DNA of 64,000 nucleotides from Rossellomorea sp. y25 (lineage in GTDB: Bacteria; Bacillota; Bacilli; Bacillales; Bacillaceae_B). The number at the start of each line of letters is the position of its first letter. The first letter of the stretch is position 1. A program made the translations under genes and the position numbers. Shown here in pieces: positions 1 through 8,840 of this stretch. The stretch is from NCBI RefSeq assembly GCF_038049935.1, contig NZ_CP145886.1, forward strand, positions 1,558,501-1,622,500. Reading direction: 5' to 3'. A model generated the notes under the pieces. That model ran no database searches and was not told where the DNA came from. It was given only the letters and a program-made list of their open reading frames with translations.

Positions 1-1
1 G

Positions 2-1213
2 CAGCATCTATTATCCGATGTCGAGCAATTTATCCTGTGTGAATCAGGGGATGAACGGGCAAAGGACATTGATTTAGAGAAAATCTCGCTTGCATACCCT
101 AAAATGAAATCGTTTACAAGTGTTCTTGGGAAGGGCGATCCTGCGTTTAAGGGGGAGGAAGTGGATGAAAATGAAGTAGCCATCATCCTTTACACCTCGG
201 GAACGACGGGGAAACCGAAAGGCGCAATGCTGACACACAAAAATATTTATTCCAATGCAACCGATGTCGGCAGCTATTTACGAATGAATGAAGACGACAC
301 CGTCATTACAGCTCTGCCTATGTTTCACGTCTTCTGTCTGACAGTGGTCCTGAATGCGCCATTGATGACAGGGGCGACCCTTTTAATCGTTCCACGCTTC
401 AGTCCAAAAGCCATTTTTGAACTGTCGAAGGCCTATCAGCCAACCGTATTTGCCGGCGTACCAACCATGTACAACTTCCTGTTCCAGTATCCTGAAGGAA
501 ATCCGGAAGATCTATCATCTCTCCGTCTCTGCATTTCAGGCGGAGCTTCCCTGCCGGTGGCCTTACTAAAAAACTTTGAAAAGAAATTCAACGTCATGAT
601 TTCTGAAGGCTATGGCCTATCCGAAGCGTCTCCTGTGACATGTTTCAACCCGCTGGATCGACCGAGAAAACCAGGATCCATCGGAACTTCAATCATGAAC
701 CTGGAGAATAAAGTCGTCGATGAACTGGGTGAAGAAGTACCAGTCGGACAAGTGGGCGAACTGATCGTCAAAGGCCCGAATGTCATGAAGGGCTATTACA
801 AAATGGAAGAAGAAACAGCGGCAACGATCCGAGATGGCTGGTTATACACAGGTGACCTTGCCCGGATGGATGAAGAAGGCTACTTCTATATTGTGGACCG
901 AAAGAAAGAACTGATCATCGTCGGGGGGTACAATGTCTACCCACGCGAGGTCGAAGAAGTGCTATACAATCATCCTGGAATCGTGGAAGCAGCGGTCATC
1001 GGTGTCCCACATCCGGAACTGGGTGAAGTCGTCAGCAGCTATGTTGTGAAAAGTGAACCATCCTTAACGGAACAGGACGTACTTAAGTATTGTAAAGAGC
1101 ATCTTGCCAAGTACAAGCTGCCAGCATCGATCGAGTTCATTGATGAGCTGCCGAAGAATACAACAGGGAAAATTTTAAGAAGAGCGCTGAAAGAACAAGT
1201 GCTTCAATCATAA
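2..1213 (+). CDS. lcfB: Long-chain fatty acid--CoA ligase, 5' end cut by the window
   Basis: Activates fatty acids to acyl-CoA through an acyl-AMP intermediate. The reading frame is open from base 2, so the true start lies upstream and only the C-terminal ~403 residues are seen. The AMP-binding P-loop [11 protein letters not shown] is present, then the GYGLSEASP motif, [22 protein letters not shown] (hinge and ATP-contacting Asp) and the C-terminal lysine region [11 protein letters not shown] hairpin follows the stop. An enoyl-CoA hydratase lies 520 bp downstream, fitting fatty acid degradation. The symbol rests on synteny: B. subtilis lcfB (yhfL) sits close to yhfN, and a YhfN-like protease occurs about 11 kb downstream here. 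Family assignment is firm; the exact orthologue is inferred. Confidence 0.9.
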   Translation, partial: QHLLSDVEQFILCESGDERAKDIDLEKISLAYPKMKSFTSVLGKGDPAFKGEEVDENEVAIILYTSGTTGKPKGAMLTHKNIYSNATDVGSYLRMNEDDTVITALPMFHVFCLTVVLNAPLMTGATLLIVPRFSPKAIFELSKAYQPTVFAGVPTMYNFLFQYPEGNPEDLSSLRLCISGGASLPVALLKNFEKKFNVMISEGYGLSEASPVTCFNPLDRPRKPGSIGTSIMNLENKVVDELGEEVPVGQVGELIVKGPNVMKGYYKMEEETAATIRDGWLYTGDLARMDEEGYFYIVDRKKELIIVGGYNVYPREVEEVLYNHPGIVEAAVIGVPHPELGEVVSSYVVKSEPSLTEQDVLKYCKEHLAKYKLPASIEFIDELPKNTTGKILRRALKEQVLQS

Positions 1214-1218
1214 AAAAA

Positions 1219-1252
1219 GAAGATGTTCAGTGGATCACTGAGCATCTTTTTT
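1219..1252. terminator. Bidirectional terminator between convergent genes
   Basis: Stem AAGATGTTCAGT / ACTGAGCATCTT with a short GGATC loop and a T run on the + side (A run before it serves the other strand). It lies between the ligase stop and the converging hypothetical gene. Confidence 0.8.
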
Positions 1253-1255
1253 ACG

Positions 1256-1585
1256 TTATTTCATCGCCTTACTAGCCTGTAAGAGCTTCGATTCACCTTT
1301 TTCCCACGTTTCAACCTGTTCGATCGCCTGCTCGGGTGTGAATCCCTGCCCGACCAGTACACCTGACAGGATGAACTCCTGGAAGAGGTGGGTAAGGTTG
1401 ATGCCTTCTTCCACTTCAGACAGGGCTCGGGTTACAAGTGGTTGAATATACTCAACCCATTGATCGGGAAGGCTTTGGGTTTCACGGTAGTAGTGTAGCC
1501 AGGCAATATCGTTTGCATATTGGTTTGAATAGGGATTCACCTGTTGATGCTGAAGGTAAGGGTTTTGATTTGAAGGATTATACAA
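1256..1585 (-). CDS. Hypothetical protein
   Basis: No family recognised. The protein is small, acidic, rich in Gln/Glu and has no membrane segment; it begins YNPSNQNPY and continues with an Asn/Gln/Tyr-rich N-terminus. The frame is open to a GTG at 1633, but a good AAAGGAG site lies 11 nt before the in-frame TTG at 1585, so I choose the 109-residue form. It converges on the acyl-CoA ligase and shares its terminator. The position next to an lcfB-like gene is where B. subtilis carries yhfM, but I cannot confirm homology from sequence. It is probably real, because codon use is normal and the RBS is good. Confidence 0.55.
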   Translation of the reverse strand: MYNPSNQNPYLQHQQVNPYSNQYANDIAWLHYYRETQSLPDQWVEYIQPLVTRALSEVEEGINLTHLFQEFILSGVLVGQGFTPEQAIEQVETWEKGESKLLQASKAMK

Positions 1586-1736
1586 AAGAAATACAGCTCC
1601 TTTATGGGTATATGTCACATTTAGTCTATTCACCCAACCAAGATATGTTCAACCTCGTTAAAAAATGAAAGGGTTTTCTCGGTTTGTGTCGAATCATACA
1701 TAGGGAGGAATCAGTTAAAAAAAGGGGAGAACAAAC

Positions 1737-2513
1737 ATGGAATCAATCTTACTAGAACAAAAGGGCAATGTCGCCACTGTAACCATCAACCGATCTGAGG
1801 CAATGAACGCCTTTAATTACGATACGCTGAACGAACTCCAGCAGGTAGTCGAAGCACTCCGCATCAACCCGGACGTCAGAGTCGTCATCTTCACAGGAAG
1901 TGGAGAAAAAGCCTTCTCGGTTGGAGCCGATTTAAAAGAGCGCAAGACTCTGACTGAACAGCAAGTCATCCGCAACGTCTACAAAATAGGCGAAGTCTTT
2001 CAATCCGTCGCTACCCTCCCACAACCGACCATCGCCGCTATGAATGGCTACGCATTCGGCGGAGGAATGGAACTTGCCCTCGCCTGTGACTTCAGAATCG
2101 CAGTAGCAGGCACGACAATGGGACTGACCGAAACGAGCCTGGCCATCATCCCGGGAGCAGGGGGAACCCAGCGTCTGCCACGATTAGTAGGGGAATCAAA
2201 AGCGCTGGAACTAATTCTGACGGCTAAACGATTAACGTCAGAAGAAGCATTGGACATCGGACTGGTCACAAGAGTAGTAGAAAAAGAGAACTTCTTGGGT
2301 GAAGTCCATGCATTCGTGGAACCCATGCTGGCTAATGGCCCGATTGCCCTGCAGCAAGCTAAGTTTGCCGTAAAGAATGGTATGAACGTAGACCTGCAGA
2401 CCGGATTACAGATTGAGAGAAAAGCATATGAGATTACCATTCCTACGGAAGACCGGGTGGAGGCTTTGTTGGCGTTTAGTCAGAAGCGGAAGCCGGAGTT
2501 TAAGGGGAAGTGA
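1737..2513 (+). CDS. Enoyl-CoA hydratase/isomerase family protein
   Basis: Crotonase-fold enzyme, 258 residues, that probably hydrates trans-2-enoyl-CoA in beta-oxidation. The oxyanion-hole segments FSVGADLKER and AFGGGMELALACD are present, and the two acid residues expected in hydratases can be placed in TETSLAIIPGAGGTQRL and in GESKALELIL. The ATG follows AAAGGGGAG with good spacing. It is apparently monocistronic: a hairpin follows the stop and another precedes the next gene. The upstream acyl-CoA ligase supports a fatty acid role. Substrate chain length cannot be told from the sequence. Confidence 0.88.
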   Translation: MESILLEQKGNVATVTINRSEAMNAFNYDTLNELQQVVEALRINPDVRVVIFTGSGEKAFSVGADLKERKTLTEQQVIRNVYKIGEVFQSVATLPQPTIAAMNGYAFGGGMELALACDFRIAVAGTTMGLTETSLAIIPGAGGTQRLPRLVGESKALELILTAKRLTSEEALDIGLVTRVVEKENFLGEVHAFVEPMLANGPIALQQAKFAVKNGMNVDLQTGLQIERKAYEITIPTEDRVEALLAFSQKRKPEFKGK

Positions 2514-2526
2514 TACAGGGTGGCTG

Positions 2527-2555
2527 AAAAGAACTCTTTTTTGGGGGTTCTTTTT
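2527..2555 (+). terminator. Rho-independent terminator after enoyl-CoA hydratase
   Basis: AAAAGAAC...GTTCTTTTT hairpin 13 nt after the stop codon. Confidence 0.7.
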
Positions 2556-2651
2556 GTTTTCGGTGCTTGAAGGGTAAAACCAGAAAGCAAAACATAGTAC
2601 GCAACTTGAAAAAACGGTATTACAAACAAATGAAAATCTTCATTTAATCAA

Positions 2652-2679
2652 GAGGTTCCAACTTTGGAGCCTCTTTTTC
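2652..2679 (+). terminator. Second hairpin with T run in the 2.5-2.75 kb gap
   Basis: GAGGTTCC-AACTTT-GGAGCCTC followed by TTTTT. It lies about 75 bp before the kinase gene and insulates it from upstream transcription. Confidence 0.6.
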
Positions 2680-2751
2680 ACATGGCCCTTTTTAAACACC
2701 AAAAATCATGTAAAATAAAGAATCATACTAAAAAACACTGGAGTGACTCCT

Positions 2752-4353
2752 GTGAAAAAGAAACAGCTTAAACTAAGTACCATCATCATTCTCTTCGTAT
2801 GCATCGTTGTCCTGGTATCACTTGTAATAACCGACTTGCTTATTTCCAGGACGATTAATGACAACATTGAGTCTAATATTGAAGAAAAGGCGAAAATCGT
2901 TTCCCGGACGGTCGCTCATTCCACGATTGTGAAGAGCGGTTTAGAGGGGGAAGGGAATGCAGATCGGATTCAGGAGTACACCCTTGATATCCAGAAATCA
3001 GCAGAGGTTCTGTTTGTAGTGGTCATGGATATGGAAGGGATACGTAAGTCTCACCCTGATCCTGATCGTATCGGCAAGCATTTTGTCGGCGGGGATGAGA
3101 AAGATGTACTCCAAGGGAAGGAAACATTGTCTATTTCAGAAGGGACTTTGGGCAAATCCGTCAGGGCATTTTCTCCTGTCTTTAATAATGAAAATCAACA
3201 GATAGGGGCTGTCGCAGTAGGGATTTCCCTGGGTAGCGTGGAGGAAGCATTGGACCAGAGTCATTGGAATATTTTAGTGGGATCTATGATCGGGATTATT
3301 GTTGGAGTCATTGGGGCCATTATTATAGCCAGGTACATAAAGAATATGTTGTTTGGGTTGGAGCCGATTACGATTGCGAAAATATTGGAAGAGCGAAATA
3401 CGATGCTCCAGTCGGTTCATGAGGGGGTGGTGGCTGTCAATAAAGATACGACCATCTCATTAGTGAATAAGTCTGCCCTGAAAATATTTAATAAAGCGGG
3501 ACTAAGCTCGGATCCGATTGGAATGCCCATCAAAGAATACATGCCACACACCCGGTTGGAAAGAGTCATCGCTACGGGGAAACCTGAGCTTGACGAGGAG
3601 CAAACGATCAATGGGGTATCTATCCTGGTAAACCGTGTTCCGTTAATCGTCAATGATGAAGTAGTCGGGGCGATATCCACCTTCCGTGATAAAACGGAAG
3701 TGAATCAATTGGCTGAGCAGTTAACGGGTGTCAAATCGTATGCGGAAACGCTCCGGGCCCAGTCGCATGAATTTATGAATAAGATGCATGTGATTCTGGG
3801 ATTGGTGAAGATGAAGGATTACAATCATTTAAATCGCTACGTGAAAGAACTTGTTTCCCTACGGGTCGATGAAGTGAGCACGGTGACGTCGAAAGTGAAA
3901 GATCCTGCTTTGGCTGGTTTTATCATGGGGAAACTGAGCTATGCGAGGGAAAAGAACGTTGCATTGACCATTGAATGCCACGACTTTATCCCGGAACCCA
4001 AAGATCCTACTGTAACACATGAACTGATTACCGTGATTGGAAACCTATTGGATAATAGTGTTGAAGCAACGACAAATAGTGATGAAAAGGAAGTGCTGAT
4101 GGAGCTATTCTATGAGGACGAGCAATTTGAAATGGTCGTGACGGATACAGGAGAAGGAATGGCGGATGAAATAGCAGAGGATATCTTCATCAAAGGATAC
4201 TCTTCTAAAGGGGAAGGAAGAGGATACGGTCTCTTCTTAGTGAAAGAAAGTCTCCGTAAATTGAATGGAACCCTGCACGTCGAATCAAAGGTAGGCTCGG
4301 GAACGACGATGATTGTTCAAGCTTCATATAAGGAGGGGAAGAAGATTGATTAA
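2752..4353 (+). CDS. Sensor histidine kinase of the CitA/DcuS/MaeK family (probable malate sensor)
   Basis: Membrane kinase, about 533 residues. N-terminal TM helix (residues ~8-28), an extracytoplasmic single-Cache/PAS sensor, a second TM helix (~170-195), a cytoplasmic PAS domain (QSVHEGVVAVNKD onward), then the phospho-acceptor box SHEFMNKMHVILGL typical of the CitA/DcuS group, N-box VIGNLLDNSVEAT and G-boxes DTGEGM and GRGYGLFLV. The GTG at 2752 is preferred over the GTG at 2743, because GGAG at 2740-2743 is 8 nt from the former and overlaps the latter. The response regulator overlaps its stop. With a malic enzyme and a 2-hydroxycarboxylate symporter directly downstream, L-malate is the likely ligand, by analogy with MaeK/MaeR of B. 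subtilis; the ligand is inferred. Confidence 0.9.
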   Translation: MKKKQLKLSTIIILFVCIVVLVSLVITDLLISRTINDNIESNIEEKAKIVSRTVAHSTIVKSGLEGEGNADRIQEYTLDIQKSAEVLFVVVMDMEGIRKSHPDPDRIGKHFVGGDEKDVLQGKETLSISEGTLGKSVRAFSPVFNNENQQIGAVAVGISLGSVEEALDQSHWNILVGSMIGIIVGVIGAIIIARYIKNMLFGLEPITIAKILEERNTMLQSVHEGVVAVNKDTTISLVNKSALKIFNKAGLSSDPIGMPIKEYMPHTRLERVIATGKPELDEEQTINGVSILVNRVPLIVNDEVVGAISTFRDKTEVNQLAEQLTGVKSYAETLRAQSHEFMNKMHVILGLVKMKDYNHLNRYVKELVSLRVDEVSTVTSKVKDPALAGFIMGKLSYAREKNVALTIECHDFIPEPKDPTVTHELITVIGNLLDNSVEATTNSDEKEVLMELFYEDEQFEMVVTDTGEGMADEIAEDIFIKGYSSKGEGRGYGLFLVKESLRKLNGTLHVESKVGSGTTMIVQASYKEGKKID

Positions 4354-5053
4354 TGTATTGATCGTGGAAGATGATCCGATGGTGGCACGGTTTAATCAAA
4401 AGTATCTGGAAGAGATCAAAGGGTTTCATTTAATAGGAATCTCTAATTCGATTGAAGATGCCTCGGCGAAAGTAAGTGAGTATAAGATTGATCTGGTTTT
4501 ATTGGATGTTTATATGCCTGGGAAACAAACCGGGATGGATTTGTTAGAGCAAATACGGAAGGAACAGCGGGAGACAGATGTCATCCTCATCACAGCCGCA
4601 TCAGAAGTCGATAATATCCAGAGCGCACTTCGCATGGGGGTAGTGGATTATTTGATCAAGCCTTTTGAATTTGAACGGTTTAAAAAAGCATTGACGACTT
4701 ATCGGGAGAGTAATCGGATGCTTCAAAAGCAATCTACCATCGATCAAAGTGAACTCGATTTACTTTTACTTAGGGATGTGCAAGCCGGGGAGAAGGCACC
4801 CCTCCCTAAAGGATTGACGAGCAGTACATTATCGTCTATCTACGACGAGATTGTGAGTTTCGAGGAAGAGTCGTTTTCAACAGATGATATTGCAGACGTG
4901 ACGTCCATTTCACGGGTGTCGATCAGAAAGTACCTCAGGTTTTTAAAAAGTATCGGCGTGGTGGATGAGACCCTGATCTATGGTGTCGGAAGGCCGGTCT
5001 ATCAATATACAAGGAACAAACTGAATAGCTCACGCATTCAAAGCTATTTGTAA
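4346..5053 (+). CDS. Response regulator of the CitB/DcuR/MaeR family
   Basis: Receiver domain with the acid pocket VEDD, phospho-acceptor Asp54 in LVLLDVYMP and conserved Lys in YLIKPFEF, then a C-terminal helix-turn-helix (DIADVTSISRVSIRKYLRFL), about 235 residues. Start taken as the TTG at 4346, 9 nt after AAGGAGG; it overlaps the kinase stop by 8 bp, so the pair is translationally coupled. It most likely activates the malic enzyme and symporter genes that follow, as MaeR does. A strong terminator follows, so the structural genes are a separate transcription unit. Confidence 0.92.
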   Translation: MINVLIVEDDPMVARFNQKYLEEIKGFHLIGISNSIEDASAKVSEYKIDLVLLDVYMPGKQTGMDLLEQIRKEQRETDVILITAASEVDNIQSALRMGVVDYLIKPFEFERFKKALTTYRESNRMLQKQSTIDQSELDLLLLRDVQAGEKAPLPKGLTSSTLSSIYDEIVSFEEESFSTDDIADVTSISRVSIRKYLRFLKSIGVVDETLIYGVGRPVYQYTRNKLNSSRIQSYL

Positions 5054-5077
5054 GCAGCCTATCCGGCTGCTTTTTTT
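5053..5077 (+). terminator. Rho-independent terminator after the response regulator
   Basis: GCAGCC-TATCC-GGCTGC followed by seven T, starting at the stop codon. Confidence 0.9.
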
Positions 5078-5118
5078 AATTTTAAAAGTCAAACAATAGT
5101 TTCATAATCTATGAAAAG

Positions 5119-5162
5119 GTAAAGCGTTTTCATATGATGGGTATACATTGTAAGCGATTACG
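5119..5162 (+). promoter_or_regulatory. cre-like carbon catabolite site(s) upstream of malic enzyme
   Basis: TGTAAGCGATTACG (5149-5162) matches 13 of 14 positions of the CcpA consensus TGWAANCGNTNWCA. A weaker half-site AAAGCGTTTTCA lies just upstream. The first site ends 14 bp before the malic enzyme start, where CcpA would block transcription. Suggested by pattern only. Confidence 0.5.
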
Positions 5163-5176
5163 TTAGGAGCGATTGG

Positions 5177-6367
5177 ATGACTCGAAAGAATTTAAAGGAA
5201 GAAGCATTATCCATACATGAATCTCATGCAGGGAAAATTGAAGTGGTGAGTAAGATTGATATTTCATCTGAAGAAGATCTTAGTCTTGTCTATACACCGG
5301 GTGTCGCCGATGTATGTAAGACGATAGCCGAGGATCCCAGGCACGCCAATACGCTGACATCGAAAGGAAACATGGTGGCCATCATCACAGACGGTACAGC
5401 TGTATTGGGTCTTGGTGATATCGGTCCAGAAGCCGCGATCCCGGTCATGGAAGGGAAAAGCATGTTGTTTAAGAAGTTCGCCGGAATAGATGCCTTCCCC
5501 CTTAGTTTGGATACGAAGGATGTAGATGAAATCGTCACGATTATTAAAGCCTTGTCTCCTTCTTTTGGAGGGATCAATCTGGAGGATATTTCAGCGCCGC
5601 GCTGCTTTGAAATTGAAAACCGGTTAAAAAAAGAGTTGGATATTCCCGTTTTCCATGATGATCAGCATGGTACGGCCATAGTCGTCCTAGGCGCGTTAGT
5701 CAATGCGCTGAAGGTCGTAAACAAATCATATAAGAAAGTGAAAATTGTCATCAATGGGGCGGGGGCAGCTGGAATCGCGATTGCCGAACTCCTTTTATTC
5801 GCAGGTTATGAAAATATTACTCTCGTAAGTTTAGAAGGTGTACTGTGCAAGGGGGAGAAATGGATGAATGCTACCCAGGCGAAAATTTCTACACGCACGA
5901 ACCTGCTGGGGGTGCGGGGTGAATTATCGGATGCGATAAAAGGAGCCGATGTATTTATCGGTGTATCCGGGCCTGGAGCCCTCAAGAAAGAGTATATTAA
6001 AACGATGAATGAGCAGCCGATTGTGTTTGCCATGGCCAATCCGATTCCTGAAATTTATCCGGAGGAAGCATTGGAAGCAGGCGCAGCGGTAGTAGGGACG
6101 GGAAGATCGGATTATCCGAACCAGGTCAATAATCTTCTCGCTTTCCCTGGGATATTCAGAGGAGCGCTGGATGCGAAAGCAAAGGATATCACAATGGAAA
6201 TGAAAGTGGCCGCTTCCTATGCCATAGCCGATGTGATCAGCTCTTCTGAATTGAACCCTCAATATATTATTCCGAACGCGCTTGATTCCCGTGTGGCAGA
6301 AAAAGTCGGGGAGTCCGTGCGAAAGATTGCATGTAAGGAAAGCAAAGCAAACAGTTCAGTTTCGTAA
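5177..6367 (+). CDS. NAD(P)-dependent malic enzyme (small bacterial type)
   Basis: Oxidative decarboxylation of L-malate to pyruvate. 396 residues, the short form like B. subtilis YtsJ rather than the ~560-residue MaeA type. Visible motifs: YTPGVADVCKTIAEDP (substrate-binding N-domain), the metal/catalytic stretch FHDDQHGTAIVVLGAL, and a Rossmann GAGAAGIAIAELL. The ATG is preceded by TTAGGAG. The symporter gene starts 29 bp downstream, so import and conversion of malate are co-transcribed, under the two-component system encoded just upstream. NAD versus NADP preference cannot be decided from sequence. Confidence 0.93.
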   Translation: MTRKNLKEEALSIHESHAGKIEVVSKIDISSEEDLSLVYTPGVADVCKTIAEDPRHANTLTSKGNMVAIITDGTAVLGLGDIGPEAAIPVMEGKSMLFKKFAGIDAFPLSLDTKDVDEIVTIIKALSPSFGGINLEDISAPRCFEIENRLKKELDIPVFHDDQHGTAIVVLGALVNALKVVNKSYKKVKIVINGAGAAGIAIAELLLFAGYENITLVSLEGVLCKGEKWMNATQAKISTRTNLLGVRGELSDAIKGADVFIGVSGPGALKKEYIKTMNEQPIVFAMANPIPEIYPEEALEAGAAVVGTGRSDYPNQVNNLLAFPGIFRGALDAKAKDITMEMKVAASYAIADVISSSELNPQYIIPNALDSRVAEKVGESVRKIACKESKANSSVS

Positions 6368-6396
6368 TTTTTATAATGACAAAGGGGATGATCAAG

Positions 6397-7719
6397 ATGG
6401 GACAAGCAGCATCAACACTTTCATATAAGAAGGAGAAAACAAAAGAGAATGTGACGCTTACGAAAGATCGATCGCTTCAGATTTTCAATATGCCGATCCT
6501 TTGGTTCCTGATCTTTACGGGAATCACGCTAGCCAGCTTGTATACGGGAAACCTTCCAGGGGGAATGATCGGTAGTCTTCTCGTCATGATGGTTCTTGGG
6601 GAATTATTCGGATGGTTAGGAGACCGTACGCCGATTGTGAAAACATTCCTTGGCGGAGGTGCCATCATTGCGATCTTTGGATCTGCTTTTATGGTTTACG
6701 CAGGTTTACTTCCGGAAGCCACCGTCACGTCCATGACTGACTTTATGAAATCAGGCGGTTTTTTGAATTTCTATATTGCTGCATTAATTACGGGAAGTAT
6801 TTTAGGAATGAATTCAAAGGTTTTAGTTAAAGTGGGTCTGCGCTATTTCCTACCGATTTTCGGAGCGGTAGCCGGAGCCGTGATAGTAGCAGGAATCTTT
6901 GGATCTCTTGTCGGATTTACCCTTCAAGAAGCCATCCTCGTCATTACGATGCCGATCATGGGTGGCGGAATGGGAGCTGGAGCTGTTCCCATGAGTCAAA
7001 TCTATTCTGAAATGATGGGGAATGATCCAAGCTATTATATCTCCATGCTCGTGCCAGCACTGGCATTAGGGAATGTATTTGCAATTATTTTAGCATCGGT
7101 TCTTGATATTATCGGAAAAAAAGTACCTTCCCTAAGTGGAAACGGTCAGCTTATGAAAGGTTTTACTTATGAGAAGACAAAGCAGAAGTATAATATTGAA
7201 AAGATGGGAGTGGGCTTACTCGCTGCCCTGACATTCTTCACGGTGGGGACATTGCTGGGATCCTTTCTTCCCCTTCATCCATATGCCATCATGATCATTC
7301 TTGTGGCTGCAGCGAAGATTTCTAACATGATCCCTCAAAATGTCGTAGAGGGAGCCAGTCAGTGGTATCAATTTGTAGCCAGCAACTGGACGTTCGCTTT
7401 ATTATTTGGGATCGGTGTCGCGTACACGGACTTAGATACCGTTCTTGCTGCGTTGACGCTGCAATATATCTTGACTGTATTCGGAGTCGTTTTAGGAGCG
7501 ATCCTCGGTGCGGCGATCCTTGGCAAAGTCGTTGGCTTTTACCCGATTGAAGCAGCGATCACCGCAGGGCTATGCATGGCGAATATGGGAGGAACGGGAG
7601 ATGTTGCTGTGTTGTCAGCATCGAAACGAATGGAGCTTATGCCTTTCGCTCAAATCTCTTCCCGATTAGGCGGCGCATTGATCCTGCTGTTAGCCGGATT
7701 AATTATCCCGCTGTTGTAA
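6397..7719 (+). CDS. 2-hydroxycarboxylate (malate/citrate) symporter, MaeN/CimH family
   Basis: Polytopic 2HCT-family secondary transporter, about 440 residues. Two glycine-rich re-entrant signatures are visible, MGGGMGAGAVPMSQIY in the first half and CMANMGGTGDVAVLSA in the second, as expected for the inverted-repeat fold with an IYSE-like motif. Three in-frame ATGs occur (6376, 6388, 6397); AAAGGGG ending at 6387 fits the ATG at 6397. It is the second gene of the malic enzyme operon and closest in context to Na+/malate symporter MaeN. Coupling ion and exact substrate are inferred. Confidence 0.9.
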   Translation: MGQAASTLSYKKEKTKENVTLTKDRSLQIFNMPILWFLIFTGITLASLYTGNLPGGMIGSLLVMMVLGELFGWLGDRTPIVKTFLGGGAIIAIFGSAFMVYAGLLPEATVTSMTDFMKSGGFLNFYIAALITGSILGMNSKVLVKVGLRYFLPIFGAVAGAVIVAGIFGSLVGFTLQEAILVITMPIMGGGMGAGAVPMSQIYSEMMGNDPSYYISMLVPALALGNVFAIILASVLDIIGKKVPSLSGNGQLMKGFTYEKTKQKYNIEKMGVGLLAALTFFTVGTLLGSFLPLHPYAIMIILVAAAKISNMIPQNVVEGASQWYQFVASNWTFALLFGIGVAYTDLDTVLAALTLQYILTVFGVVLGAILGAAILGKVVGFYPIEAAITAGLCMANMGGTGDVAVLSASKRMELMPFAQISSRLGGALILLLAGLIIPLL

Positions 7720-7731
7720 ATATGGTACACT

Positions 7732-7762
7732 TAGGCTTGACTCTAGTAGTCAAGCCTATCTT
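7732..7762 (+). terminator. Hairpin after symporter
   Basis: TAGGCTTGACT-CTAGT-AGTCAAGCCTA, an 11-bp perfect stem followed by a weak TCTTTC tract. It ends 27 bp before the next gene, so termination may be partial. Confidence 0.65.
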
Positions 7763-7789
7763 TCATATTAATAGATTGTGGTGACGTAA

Positions 7790-8695
7790 ATGGACGTAAT
7801 ATTGATTGTACTGCCTGCATTACTGGTCTTTGCTGTTGGATATATCGGCCAAAAGAAACTTGGTTTCGAGATCAATTCGATTTCGAAGATGGCCATTTAC
7901 TTAATGTATCCATTTCTGGCATTCAAGACATTTTACGAGAATGAACTGAATATGGATTATCTTTATATTTTTCTTTTTTGTATCGCGCTTTGTGTGATCC
8001 TGATTGTTTCTATTAAAATAGTGGCGAGGTTTAAAAACTATTCTAAACCGAAAGTATCGGCCATGATTTTATCCGGGGTATTCATGAACAGCGGCAACTA
8101 TGGAGTACCGATCATCCTATTCGCTTTCGGTGAGCTCGGTTTTCGCTATGCGGTCATAATGATGGTGATCCAGTCATTTCTGATGAATACAATCGGCCTC
8201 TATTATGCTGTCAGTGGCAGTGATAAAAAGAGGGAAACGAGCGAAATCTGGATGAAGATCGTCAAGATGCCGATTCTGCATGGTGCTTTTCTTGGGTTGG
8301 GTTTTCAATTGTTTCATCTTGATGTGCCGGTGTTTATGAGTCAGACCATTGATCTGATTTCCCAGGCAACGATTCCTACGATTATGGTGGTGTTAGGAAT
8401 GCAATTAGCGACATTGGGAGGGAAGAAGGTGGAAAGAGGCGCCCTTTCCTTTATTGTGATCATGCGAATGGTAGCTTCACCCATCATAGCTCTGGTCGTC
8501 GTTTCTTTCCTGCCTATTTCTACTATGCTGGGATCGATCCTCATTATTTTGGCAAGCATGCCGACTGCTGCGAATACGACGATGTTTTCATTGCAGTTCA
8601 ACACAGAGCCTGATTTAGTGTCGACAAGTACCCTTGTCACTACACTTTTGAGCATTGTGACGATTCCGATTATGTTGGCTCTTGTATCCTTATAG
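7790..8695 (+). CDS. AEC (auxin efflux carrier) family transporter
   Basis: 301 residues with about ten predicted TM helices in two halves separated by a short polar loop (SGSDKKRETSEIW). The conserved GNYGVPIILFAFG and ASMPTAANTTMFSLQ segments are typical of AEC/BASS-like carriers. Bacterial members include malate permeases (MleP), and its place after a malate symporter and malic enzyme makes a dicarboxylate or hydroxy-acid substrate plausible. The start has only a weak GGTG site before the ATG. Substrate and direction are not shown by sequence. Confidence 0.85.
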   Translation: MDVILIVLPALLVFAVGYIGQKKLGFEINSISKMAIYLMYPFLAFKTFYENELNMDYLYIFLFCIALCVILIVSIKIVARFKNYSKPKVSAMILSGVFMNSGNYGVPIILFAFGELGFRYAVIMMVIQSFLMNTIGLYYAVSGSDKKRETSEIWMKIVKMPILHGAFLGLGFQLFHLDVPVFMSQTIDLISQATIPTIMVVLGMQLATLGGKKVERGALSFIVIMRMVASPIIALVVVSFLPISTMLGSILIILASMPTAANTTMFSLQFNTEPDLVSTSTLVTTLLSIVTIPIMLALVSL

Positions 8696-8700
8696 AAGCG

Positions 8701-8733
8701 AAGCTGCTTGAGATGTATCAAGCAGCTTTTTTA
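8701..8733 (+). terminator. Rho-independent terminator
   Basis: AAGCTGCTTGA-GATGTA-TCAAGCAGCTT followed by T5, 5 nt after the AEC gene; an 11-bp perfect stem. Confidence 0.9.
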
Positions 8734-8764
8734 AATAGAAGAAAGGAAGTAGAAGTCTATCTTT

Positions 8765-8793
8765 TTGACAACTGTTCTCGAATCTATTACTAT
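8765..8793 (+). promoter_or_regulatory. Sigma-A type promoter for the YeeE/YedE gene
   Basis: TTGACA (8765-8770), 17-nt spacer, TACTAT (8788-8793), about 45 bp before the start codon. Confidence 0.6.
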
Positions 8794-8840
8794 TGTAAAA
8801 TAAATTCCAACAAATTCAATCAGATTAAGGAGGATTATTC

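Noticed and set aside
2048..2440. Long antisense frame within the enoyl-CoA hydratase gene
   Set aside because: Shadow of a well-conserved crotonase gene; no RBS or promoter. The same applies to the other long antisense frames inside addA, addB, asnO and crtN.
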